6,830 nucleotides of DNA from Eubacterium sp. Lineage in GTDB: Bacteria; Bacillota; Clostridia; Peptostreptococcales; Anaerovoracaceae. The position numbers were made by a program, and so were the translations under genes. The stretch is from positions 1-6,830 of the forward strand of contig JAFOKI010000034.1 of the NCBI GenBank assembly GCA_017419895.1, given 5' to 3'. The notes beneath the pieces are model-generated. The model worked only from the letters and a program-made list of their open reading frames with translations. It did no database searches and was not told where the DNA came from. Below are positions 1-6,334 of this stretch, piece after piece; position 1 is the stretch's first letter; every line of letters starts with the position of its first letter.

Positions 1-1071
1 GAAGGCGGTGAGGGCGGCGAAGGTTCCGGCCAGACACCTGAACCACAGCCTGAACCCGAGCCCGAACCGGAACCGGAGCCCGATCCTGAAGCTTCGGCAT
101 ATCTTTATCAGGTGAAGACCTCGACCAAACTCACAGCTGCCGAAATCAACGCATGGGTCAACAAAGGCATGCGCGTCATTCTTAAAATCAAGGATGATAA
201 GGGCAATTATGAAACGGTCTGGGAGATCGACGGAAAGAATTTCCCACCGGCAGAGGCCGGTACTTATTGGAATGTCGTGACTCATCAGAGATGGGAGCCG
301 CCCGCGCCGAAGGATCCGGATGATCCCGGTGAAGAGTATACCAAGGCTGAAAAGGATGCTTTGATAGCCGAGCAGAATCTTACGATAAAAGATCTGGAAA
401 ACGACCTGGCGCTGGCGCAGCACGAACTGGACAGAGAAAAAATGAAACTCGACAAGTCTGTCGTAAAAGCCGTGATGAACGGTACGGTCGAGACTATATA
501 TGAAGCAGGCTACAATCCCGGCGAAGGCAATCCTTTCTGCACTGTTATAGGCGAGCAGGGGACGACCGTAACGGGATATATAAGCGAGCTCGATCTCGGT
601 ACAACGAGCATCGGCGATAAAATCACTGTTACATCCTGGATGTCTGGTGCGACCACGGAGGCGGAAATTATTACTATATCCGATTTCCCGGCTACAGCGG
701 GCTACTGGGGAGGTTCGGGAAATCCAAACGCCTCATATTATGAGTTCACCGCTTACATGGAGGATTCTACGGGATTTGAGCCCGGGGAAGACGTGAACAT
801 CCAGCCGTATATGGAAGACATGGATCAGATGATCGTGCTCGAGAAAGTTTACGTAAGGATGGACGACCAGGGCGCGTACGTGATGGCGGATGACGGCACC
901 GGCCATCTTGCTAGAAAGGCTGTTGAGGTCAAACCCGCGTCCGACAACGAATACATAATCATAACTTCCGGACTTACAGAGGAAGATTTGATAGCATTCC
1001 CGTATGGTGTTTCGGGAAAAGAAGGCGCTCTTACCACAACGGAAGAGCAGTGGGACGACTTGTTATACTGA
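1..1071 (+). CDS. Membrane-fusion/HlyD-MacA-like adaptor protein of an ABC exporter, C-terminal part (5' end outside window)
   Basis: The reading frame is open from base 1, so this is a partial gene (356 residues visible). The GTG at 112 is internal, not the start. Visible order: a Gly/Glu-rich run (residues 1-10); a Pro-Glu repeat (13-30); a compact, probably beta-rich module (about 34-98) with many aromatics; an acidic Pro-rich linker (about 99-112); a charged helix typical of the returning coiled-coil arm (about 113-152); then a half-lipoyl motif (about 154-181, with M-N-G-T-V and G-N-P-F) and beta-barrel and membrane-proximal domains. This arrangement fits HlyD/MacA adaptors, which link an inner-membrane ABC permease to the outside. 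The neighbouring permease, starting 15 bases after this stop, supports that role. The low-complexity linker plus module sits where the coiled-coil hairpin tip should be. Substrate unknown. The family call is sound; the link to this permease is inferred from gene order. Confidence 0.82.
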   Translation, partial: EGGEGGEGSGQTPEPQPEPEPEPEPEPDPEASAYLYQVKTSTKLTAAEINAWVNKGMRVILKIKDDKGNYETVWEIDGKNFPPAEAGTYWNVVTHQRWEPPAPKDPDDPGEEYTKAEKDALIAEQNLTIKDLENDLALAQHELDREKMKLDKSVVKAVMNGTVETIYEAGYNPGEGNPFCTVIGEQGTTVTGYISELDLGTTSIGDKITVTSWMSGATTEAEIITISDFPATAGYWGGSGNPNASYYEFTAYMEDSTGFEPGEDVNIQPYMEDMDQMIVLEKVYVRMDDQGAYVMADDGTGHLARKAVEVKPASDNEYIIITSGLTEEDLIAFPYGVSGKEGALTTTEEQWDDLLY

Positions 1072-1086
1072 GGAGGAGAACAAATC

Positions 1087-2334
1087 ATGACAGAAAATTT
1101 GCGCTCCGCTTTCAGAGGGGTATGGTCACACAAGCTTAGGTCATTTCTGACGATCCTCGGCGTTATCATCGGTATCGCGAGCATCATAGCTATAGTTTCG
1201 ATAGTCGAGGGAACGAACCAGAAACTGGAGAAGAGCCTTGTCGGCTCAGGAAACAACGTAATCACAGTATCTCTGACCGAGGACGAACAAGTATTGGGAT
1301 TTGAAGAAGGCGTTCCGTTCGGTATCCCGACGGTTTCTGACGAGGCGCTTAAAGCGATATTGGATCTTGATGAGGTCGCCGCGGTCACGGCATACAATTA
1401 CAGGCAGTCCTGGAGTGATGTGTATTATCTCAACAACGGTCTGTCGAACAGCATGATAACGGGAATCGACAGCACGTATTTCAGTACGATGCAGTATTCG
1501 ATCGCACAGGGCCGCAATATCACGAAGTATGAATTCGACATAGGTTCCAAAGTCGCAATAGTGGACAGCAAGGTAGCTGCCGAGCTTCTTGAAGGCGAAC
1601 CTATCGGTAAAATACTTGAGATCAGACGGGAACCATTTGTTGTCATAGGCGTTATCAAAGATGACAATAAGGATGGCAAAGACGAATACGAAACCATCGA
1701 CGACTATTACGAAGAAACTTACAGCGGCGGCGGCAGCCGTGTGTTCATCCCCAAGAAAACATGGCCGATCATCTATCAGTTTGATGAACCCGAAAGCGTG
1801 GGAGTCCGCGTGCACACCACACGGCAGATGAAATCCGCGGGAAGCAAAGCCGCTGATATACTCAATCAGTACGTGCCGAGCGACACCATCAAGTATTCTT
1901 CGGAGAATATGGAAGAATACACTGAGAACATGAAGACTCTTACCGACGCGATCCAGATGATGCTTCTCTCTATCGCGAGCCTTTCGCTTCTGGTCGGAGG
2001 TATCGGAGTAATGAACATCATGCTCGTATCCGTCACAGAGCGCACGTCCGAAATAGGACTTAAGAAAGCGCTGGGAGCCAAGAGAAGAACGATACTCGGG
2101 CAGTTCCTGACGGAATCCGCGGTGCTCACGAGCGTCGGAGGTATTATAGGCGTGCTTGTGGGAATAGGGCTTGCCAAGGTGATTTCAGTAGTTGCGAACA
2201 TGAGCTTCGGAATAAGTGTGCCGTGGATCATCATAGCGGTCGTATTCTCGCTGCTGATAGGCATAGTATTCGGGGCGATGCCGGCTTCGAGAGCCGCAAG
2301 ACTCAACCCGATAGACGCGCTGAGGCGCGAGTGA
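1087..2334 (+). CDS. ABC transporter permease, MacB/FtsX family
   Basis: A complete 415-residue protein with the MacB-type layout. There is one N-terminal membrane helix (about 18-40, after a short R-S-F-L-T-I-L-G-V motif), a large extracytoplasmic MacB_PCD-like domain (about 41-288) and a C-terminal FtsX domain with three helices (about 290-315, 342-370, 378-400). The segment E-R-T-S-E-I-G-L-K-K-A-L-G-A (318-331) is the classic cytoplasmic coupling region that contacts the ATPase. The end P-A-S-R-A-A-R-L-N-P-I-D-A-L is equally typical. Unlike Gram-negative MacB, no nucleotide-binding domain is fused, so a separate LolD/MacB-like ATPase is needed; none is visible here. The start is set by AGGAGGAG at 1071-1078, which overlaps the adaptor's stop codon and suggests translational coupling. 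The family exports peptides, lipoproteins or antibiotics by mechanotransmission; this substrate is unknown. Confidence 0.93.
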   Translation: MTENLRSAFRGVWSHKLRSFLTILGVIIGIASIIAIVSIVEGTNQKLEKSLVGSGNNVITVSLTEDEQVLGFEEGVPFGIPTVSDEALKAILDLDEVAAVTAYNYRQSWSDVYYLNNGLSNSMITGIDSTYFSTMQYSIAQGRNITKYEFDIGSKVAIVDSKVAAELLEGEPIGKILEIRREPFVVIGVIKDDNKDGKDEYETIDDYYEETYSGGGSRVFIPKKTWPIIYQFDEPESVGVRVHTTRQMKSAGSKAADILNQYVPSDTIKYSSENMEEYTENMKTLTDAIQMMLLSIASLSLLVGGIGVMNIMLVSVTERTSEIGLKKALGAKRRTILGQFLTESAVLTSVGGIIGVLVGIGLAKVISVVANMSFGISVPWIIIAVVFSLLIGIVFGAMPASRAARLNPIDALRRE

Positions 2335-2398
2335 TAACAAAGCCCGCATATCCGGGCACGTAATATACCCGTAACCAATTTGAACCCGGCGAGGTTAT

Positions 2399-4219
2399 AT
2401 GACAGCAAGCAACGATTATCAAAAGTACATAAGGAATTTCAGCATCATAGCGCACATTGACCACGGCAAGTCGACGCTCGCTGACCGGCTGATCGAGAAC
2501 ACAGGCCTTGTCGCGCGACGCGACATGAAAGAGCAGTTCCTGGACAACATGGATCTTGAGCGTGAGCGCGGTATCACGATCAAACTCCAGACGACCAGGC
2601 TCGTGCACAAGGCGAAGGACGGGAACGAATATGTTTTCAACCTGATCGATACGCCGGGCCATGTAGACTTTACCTATGAAGTTTCCAGGAGTCTCGCTGC
2701 GTGTGAAGGCGCTGTCCTTGTCGTGGACGCGACACAGGGTGTTGAGGCGCAGACTATGGGCAACGTATATCTTGCCCTGGATGAGGACCTCGAAATACTG
2801 CCATGCCTAAACAAAATGGACCTTGCCAGCGCGCGCCCTGAAGAAACAAAGCACGAGATAGAGGATATGATCGGTATCGACTGTGAAGATGCACCGCTCG
2901 TTTCCGCAAAATCAGGTATGGGGATCGAAGATCTTCTTGAAAAGCTCGTGACGCACATCCCGCAGCCGAAAGGTGACTGCAACGCAAAGCTGAAAGCCCT
3001 GATTTTTGACTCTGTATACGACAACTACAAAGGTGTCGTGATATATACAAGGATATTCGACGGCCAGGTCAAGGTCGGAGATACGATCAGGCTGATGGCC
3101 GCGAAAAAAGATTATGAAGTAACCGAAGTCGGCGTCATGGCTCCGGGACATGTGCCCGCCAAATATCTGAGAGCGGGCGATGTAGGGTACATCTGCGCTG
3201 CGATCAAAAAGGTAAGCGACGCCAGGGTAGGTGATACTATCACACTCGCGTCTGCTCCGACAGAGGAGCCTCTTCCCGGCTACAAAAAAGTCCAGCCAAT
3301 GGTCTACAGCGGAATCTATCCCGCTGAAGGTGAGAAATATGAGTCCGTTAAAGACGCGCTCGAGAAGCTTCAGGTGAATGACGCGGCTTTGTTATTCGAG
3401 CCTGAGACATCGGCGGCGCTGGGATTCGGTTTCCGCTGCGGCTTCCTGGGACTCCTTCACATGGAGATCATAGTCGAAAGGCTCGAGCGCGAGTTCGACC
3501 TTTCCGTTGTCACGACAGCTCCGAGCGTCGTGTATAAAGTCATACTGACCGATGGCACCGAGCGGATGATACAGAATCCGACGAATCTTCCGGAGCCTGC
3601 TGAGATCAGCCATATAGAAGAGCCGATCGTAAAGGCTGACATCATGCTTCCGAAAGAGTATGTGGGAGCGATAATGGAGCTTTGTCAGAACAGGCGCGGC
3701 CGCATGCTGAGCATGGAATACATAACACCCGAGAGGGTCGATCTCCACTACGAGCTTCCGCTCAACGAGGTCATATTCGATTTCTTCGACGCGCTGAAAT
3801 CAAAGACCAAGGGCTACGGCTCGCTCGATTACGAATTCGACAGATATGAGCGTTCAGACCTCGTGAAACTCGACGTGCTCCTGAACAAAGACCTCGTCGA
3901 CGCGTTCTCCATGATCGTGCACAGGTCGGAGGCTTACGATCGCGGGCGTTTTGTCTGCAGAAAGCTCAAAGAAGTCATTCCGATGCATCAGTTCGAGGTG
4001 CCGATCCAGGCTGCGATAGGCCAGAAGGTCATTGCCCGCGAAACGGTCAGGGCTTACAGAAAAGATGTTATCGCGAAGTGCTATGGCGGCGACATCTCGC
4101 GTAAGAAAAAGCTGCTCGAAAAACAGAAGGAAGGCAAAAAGCGTATGCGCCAGTTCGGTACGGTCGAAGTGCCGCAGGAAGCTTTTACCGCCGTCCTCAA
4201 ATACGACGAAGACAAATAA
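2399..4219 (+). CDS. lepA: Elongation factor 4 (LepA), ribosome-associated translational GTPase
   Basis: A complete 606-residue protein, the usual LepA length. GTPase motifs are intact: G1 A-H-I-D-H-G-K-S-T (18-26), G2 R-G-I-T (57-60), G3 D-T-P-G-H (84-88), G4 N-K-M-D (138-141) and G5 S-A-K (169-171). EF-G-like domains II, III and V follow. The LepA-specific C-terminal domain is also present, including [12 protein letters not shown] and the [13 protein letters not shown] stretch near the end. LepA binds the ribosome and is implicated in back-translocation, initiation or 30S assembly. The start is fixed: an in-frame TGA lies at 2381-2383 with no other start codon before ATG 2399. The ribosome site GAGG (2391-2394) is only 4 bases from the ATG, which is short. 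The 64-base gap after the permease holds a weak GCCCG/CGGGC hairpin (2342-2357) without a T-tract and no convincing promoter. Confidence 0.98.
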   Translation: MTASNDYQKYIRNFSIIAHIDHGKSTLADRLIENTGLVARRDMKEQFLDNMDLERERGITIKLQTTRLVHKAKDGNEYVFNLIDTPGHVDFTYEVSRSLAACEGAVLVVDATQGVEAQTMGNVYLALDEDLEILPCLNKMDLASARPEETKHEIEDMIGIDCEDAPLVSAKSGMGIEDLLEKLVTHIPQPKGDCNAKLKALIFDSVYDNYKGVVIYTRIFDGQVKVGDTIRLMAAKKDYEVTEVGVMAPGHVPAKYLRAGDVGYICAAIKKVSDARVGDTITLASAPTEEPLPGYKKVQPMVYSGIYPAEGEKYESVKDALEKLQVNDAALLFEPETSAALGFGFRCGFLGLLHMEIIVERLEREFDLSVVTTAPSVVYKVILTDGTERMIQNPTNLPEPAEISHIEEPIVKADIMLPKEYVGAIMELCQNRRGRMLSMEYITPERVDLHYELPLNEVIFDFFDALKSKTKGYGSLDYEFDRYERSDLVKLDVLLNKDLVDAFSMIVHRSEAYDRGRFVCRKLKEVIPMHQFEVPIQAAIGQKVIARETVRAYRKDVIAKCYGGDISRKKKLLEKQKEGKKRMRQFGTVEVPQEAFTAVLKYDEDK

Positions 4220-4276
4220 TACCCGCGCAAACCGGTACCTGCCGGATCGCGCGGCCTCCGGAAGAATATTGAATTA

Positions 4277-5398
4277 ATGAGAAAACTCGGTCTCTACATC
4301 CACATACCGTTCTGCCTTTCCCGCTGCAATTACTGCGGTTTCTATTCGAATGCGGTAGGAGGCGAGAACGAAGCGGAGCTCTTTGTGAAGGAGAGCGAAT
4401 ACGCAGCCGGGGTAGCGTCGACGCTTAAGCGGCAGTCACGTATCTACGCGCATGACAGGATCGTCGACACGATTTATTTCGGCGGAGGAACACCATCCAT
4501 TCTGCCCGAAAAACTCACGGGACGCCTGATGGATGTGATAAGGCACGAATTCAGGATATCGGACGACTGTGAGATCACTACTGAGGCAAATCCCAAGACG
4601 CTGACTGCGGGTAAACTCAGGTTTTATAAAGAAATAGGTATAAACAGGCTTTCGATAGGGCTTCAGTCTTACGACACTGACGTGCTCAGCACTCTGGGAC
4701 GGGCACATTCCCCGCATGATTTCGAGGAAAGCTTCATGCTGGCGAGGTTCGCGGGATTCGATAATATCAACTGCGACATCATGTTCGGAGTTCCGGGCCA
4801 GTCATTTGAGAGCTGGATAGAGACAGTCGACAGGGTGATAGAACTCGACCCGGAGCATGTGTCTTTTTACAGCCTGCAGCTAGAGGAGGGCACACCGCTC
4901 TACGAGGCGTACCGCCAGGACAAGCTGCCGCTTCTTTCCGACAAAGTCGACCGCCGCATGTACCACGCAGCGGTCAGGCGTTTCAGAAAAGCGGGTTACG
5001 ATCACTATGAGATATCTAACGCCGCGAAGCCCGGATTCGAGTGCAGACACAATCTGAAATACTGGTCATTCGATGAGTACCTCGGCGTAGGGACATCCGC
5101 GAGCTCGTTCATGAACGGGATAAGATTCACCGAGGGCACGCGTGAAGAACCGCATGTGAACGATTTTATGGATGACGCGGGCGAGTTCGTTTTCACGGGA
5201 CTAAGGAAAACCTGCGGTATCAGCAAGAAAGAGTTTGCTGACAGGTTCGGCCGCGGGTTCTGGGATGTCTATAAAGAAGTCCGTCCGAAGCTCAAGAAAT
5301 ACTTTGACCACGGGTTCCTGATTGAGGAAGGCGATAACCTCAGGCTTTCAGAAAAGGGAATCGACAGGTCGAACAAGATAATGTCGTATTTCGTATGA
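4277..5398 (+). CDS. hemW: Radical-SAM haem chaperone HemW (HemN-like family)
   Basis: A 373-residue protein of typical HemW length. The radical-SAM cluster motif is C13-x3-C17-x2-C20, followed by G21-F22. True HemN coproporphyrinogen dehydrogenases carry a fourth Cys at the position of F22, so HemW is the better call. Further support comes from G-G-G-T-P-S (69-74), E-A-N-P (103-106), the I-G-L-Q-S-Y-D segment (117-123), the haem-binding H-N-x-x-Y-W motif as HNLKYW (258-263), and a HemN_C domain (about 290-373). HemW binds a [4Fe-4S] cluster and haem, and is thought to deliver haem to respiratory enzymes. lepA-hemW adjacency is common in Firmicutes. The start is supported by the conserved L-Y-I-H-I-P-F-C opening, but the ribosome site is weak (GGAAG 4260-4264, 12 bases away). 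One oddity is that the His usual in the family's G-A-H-S motif is replaced by Ser276. Confidence 0.94.
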   Translation: MRKLGLYIHIPFCLSRCNYCGFYSNAVGGENEAELFVKESEYAAGVASTLKRQSRIYAHDRIVDTIYFGGGTPSILPEKLTGRLMDVIRHEFRISDDCEITTEANPKTLTAGKLRFYKEIGINRLSIGLQSYDTDVLSTLGRAHSPHDFEESFMLARFAGFDNINCDIMFGVPGQSFESWIETVDRVIELDPEHVSFYSLQLEEGTPLYEAYRQDKLPLLSDKVDRRMYHAAVRRFRKAGYDHYEISNAAKPGFECRHNLKYWSFDEYLGVGTSASSFMNGIRFTEGTREEPHVNDFMDDAGEFVFTGLRKTCGISKKEFADRFGRGFWDVYKEVRPKLKKYFDHGFLIEEGDNLRLSEKGIDRSNKIMSYFV

Positions 5399-5411
5399 CG
5401 GACGAACATCA

Positions 5412-5440
5412 TTGACATCGGACCAATCGCGTTTTATAAT
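5412..5440 (+). promoter_or_regulatory. Consensus sigma-70/sigma-A type promoter for the thiamine operon
   Basis: TTGACA at 5412-5417 and TATAAT at 5435-5440 are both perfect consensus hexamers with the optimal 17-base spacer. Transcription would start near 5447, leaving a leader of about 170 bases before the methyltransferase ATG and including the whole riboswitch. The -35 box begins only 14 bases after the hemW stop. No terminator lies between them, so readthrough from lepA-hemW may also enter the leader. A maximal promoter fits a gene whose control is left to a downstream RNA switch. Confidence 0.93.
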
Positions 5441-5456
5441 ACTAACAACAATTACA

Positions 5457-5537
5457 AATGGGGAGTCTGACGACTGAGAGGCGGCCGAGCCGCGACCCTT
5501 ATGAGCTGATCCGGATAATGCCGGCGTAGCGAAATAA
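5457..5537 (+). ncRNA. TPP riboswitch aptamer (THI element)
   Basis: The sequence carries the THI-box landmarks in order: GGGG (5460-5463, P2 5' strand), CTGAGA (5474-5479), ACCCTT (5495-5500), CTGAT (5506-5510), GGATAATGCC (5513-5522) and GCGTAG (5524-5529) followed by GAA. P2 is GGG with CCC (5461-5463/5496-5498). P3 is a short AGTC/GACT stem (5464-5467/5472-5475). P5 is CCGG/CCGG around ATAATG (5511-5524). P4 reads GCT/AGC (5505-5507/5528-5530) in place of the common CCT/AGG, a compensated change that keeps the stem. An extra hairpin GCGGC-CGA-GCCGC (5481-5493) sits between CTGAGA and ACCC, where THI elements allow an optional stem. P1 is weak; the best candidate is TTAC (5452-5455) with GTAA (5541-5544). 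Such aptamers bind thiamine pyrophosphate and repress thiamine genes, which matches the thiamine-binding protein downstream. Confidence 0.95.
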
Positions 5538-5552
5538 CGAGTAAGCAAGCTT

Positions 5553-5588
5553 ACCTCCTGTCAGACTTCGTACAGGAGGTTATTTATT
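5553..5588 (+). terminator. Riboswitch expression platform: intrinsic terminator-like hairpin
   Basis: A perfect 9-bp stem pairs ACCTCCTGT (5553-5561) with ACAGGAGGT (5572-5580) around a 10-base loop. It is followed by TTATTTATT (5580-5588), a T-rich but interrupted tract. Its place directly after a TPP aptamer suggests TPP-dependent termination. A small hairpin GTAAG-CAAG-CTTAC (5541-5554) overlaps its first two bases, and its loop is complementary to the aptamer's 5' strand, as expected of a switch. The 3' arm contains a perfect Shine-Dalgarno-like AGGAGGT, but that lies 37 bases from the methyltransferase ATG, so termination seems more likely than direct ribosome-site masking. The modest T-tract is the main doubt. 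Confidence 0.78.
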
Positions 5589-5609
5589 GCCCAAAAACGG
5601 GCAACGGAG
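5587..5609 (+). promoter_or_regulatory. Ribosome binding site of the methyltransferase, abutting a small hairpin
   Basis: CGGAG (5605-5609) is the ribosome site, with GGAG 8 bases before ATG 5618. Immediately upstream TTGCCC (5587-5592) and GGGCAA (5599-5604) form a 6-bp hairpin around AAAAAC, ending one base before the site. The stem does not cover the site itself, so it may act as a stand-off element or simply protect the processed mRNA. An in-frame GTG at 5609 overlaps the GGAG and is therefore not a credible start. Confidence 0.7.
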
Positions 5610-5617
5610 TGGATCAT

Positions 5618-6247
5618 ATGGAAAATACCAGAGTAAATCCGTTCGAAACGGGAGCCGAAGAGTATGACAGCTGGTATTCGGAGAACGGTGAGCTTTACCG
5701 GTCAGAACTCGATGCGGTAAAAGCTCTTTTCCCTGATGACGGCAACAATATAGAAATCGGTGTTGGCACCGGTGTGTTCGCGTCAAAACTCGGGATCGTC
5801 ACCGGCGTTGAGCCCGCGGAAGAAATGGCAAAAATTGCCGAAGCGAGAGGCATTGAAGTAATTAGATCCGTAGCCGAGTCTCTTCCGATTGGCGACGGCA
5901 TCTACGATGCAGCTCTGATGGCGACTGTGGAATGCTTCCTCAGCGATGTTACGGGATCGTTCCGCGAAATATACAGGATACTGAAAGAGGACGGCATTTT
6001 TGTGATCGCTTTCCTTGACCTCGCGTCTCCTCTCGGAAAAGTATATGAGGAGAACAAAAATTTCGATAAGAATTACAAACATGCGACTTTCCATACTGCT
6101 GACGAGATCAGGGGATATCTTTGCGACGCGGGCTTTACGCCGGCGGAGGAAGTCCAGACTGTGTTTGAGCTTGGCAATGTTTATCAGCCTGCCAGGCCCG
6201 GGACGGGTGAGGGCGTATTCGCGGTCATAAAAGCCGTGAAGAAATAA
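5618..6247 (+). CDS. Class I SAM-dependent methyltransferase (Methyltransf_11 type), first gene of the TPP-riboswitch operon
   Basis: A 209-residue soluble protein starting at ATG 5618, chosen because GGAG (5606-5609) is 8 bases upstream; a GTG nine bases earlier overlaps that site. Residues 45-55 (I-E-I-G-V-G-T-G-V-F-A) form the SAM-binding motif I. E65 in G-V-E-P ends strand 2 and should hold the SAM ribose. Residues 87-97 (E-S-L-P-I-G-D-G-I-Y-D) match the motif that precedes strand 4, and 120-130 (R-I-L-K-E-D-G-I-F-V-I) is the typical post-motif. The N-terminal F-E-T-G-A-E-E-Y-D-S-W-Y helix is common in small-molecule methyltransferases of the UbiE/MenG-like group. The substrate is not recognisable. 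It sits directly after the TPP riboswitch and before a thiamine-binding protein, so a role in salvage or modification of thiamine, its precursors or a transported analogue is possible but inferred only from context. Confidence 0.88.
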   Translation: MENTRVNPFETGAEEYDSWYSENGELYRSELDAVKALFPDDGNNIEIGVGTGVFASKLGIVTGVEPAEEMAKIAEARGIEVIRSVAESLPIGDGIYDAALMATVECFLSDVTGSFREIYRILKEDGIFVIAFLDLASPLGKVYEENKNFDKNYKHATFHTADEIRGYLCDAGFTPAEEVQTVFELGNVYQPARPGTGEGVFAVIKAVKK

Positions 6248-6254
6248 ATGGAAC

Positions 6255-6310
6255 AGGCCGCGGAGCGGCTTAGTGACAAAAAACGGACATTGGCCGCGGA
6301 ACGCGGCTTT
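6255..6310 (+). repeat. Pair of look-alike GC-rich hairpins between cistrons
   Basis: The 87-base gap between the methyltransferase and the thiamine-binding gene holds two similar hairpins. The first is GCCGC-GGA-GCGGC (6257-6269), extended by A-T and G-T pairs and followed by TTAG. The second is GCCGCG-GAA-CGCGGC (6293-6307), followed by TTTG. They share the 9-base direct repeat GGCCGCGGA (6256-6264 and 6292-6300), 36 bases apart, and each 5' arm can also pair with the other's 3' arm. The T-tracts are too short for a strong terminator. They may set relative expression of the flanking genes by pausing, attenuation or mRNA end protection; this is inference. Confidence 0.68.
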
Positions 6311-6334
6311 GTATAAAAGAAAGGAGAAACATCA

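Noticed and set aside
37..90. Pro-Glu repeat as a slippage-prone DNA repeat for phase variation
   Set aside because: Codons alternate irregularly (CCT/CCC/CCG/CCA with GAA/GAG), so the DNA is an imperfect repeat and unlikely to slip.
112..114. GTG as the start of the adaptor gene
   Set aside because: The same frame is open back to base 1 with protein-like Gly/Glu and Pro-Glu sequence, and no ribosome site precedes 112; the gene is truncated by the window edge.
2342..2357. Terminator after the permease (GCCCG/CGGGC)
   Set aside because: The stem is only 5 bp and no T-tract follows.
2361..2366. TAATAT as a -10 box for lepA
   Set aside because: No acceptable -35 hexamer is found at 16-18 bases upstream.
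849..2408. Long minus-strand reading frames (849-1397, 1246-1815, 1866-2408)
   Set aside because: They lie wholly or mostly inside the adaptor and permease genes, show no family motifs or ribosome sites, and are mirror frames of real codons.
4232..4260. Terminator or regulatory fold between lepA and hemW
   Set aside because: Several short CCGG self-complementary pieces exist, but there is no T-tract and no single stable stem; probably just a GC-rich spacer.
4032..4277. 81-codon plus-strand frame overlapping the end of lepA
   Set aside because: It overlaps the conserved LepA C-terminus in another frame, is rich in basic residues from frame-shifted codons, and has no recognisable domain.
5609..5611. 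GTG start for the methyltransferase
   Set aside because: It overlaps the GGAG ribosome site that is correctly spaced for ATG 5618.
6290..6317. Internal promoter TTGGCC-16-TATAAA before the thiamine-binding gene
   Set aside because: The -35 match is 4 of 6 and lies inside a GC hairpin, and transcription would begin within the ribosome site.
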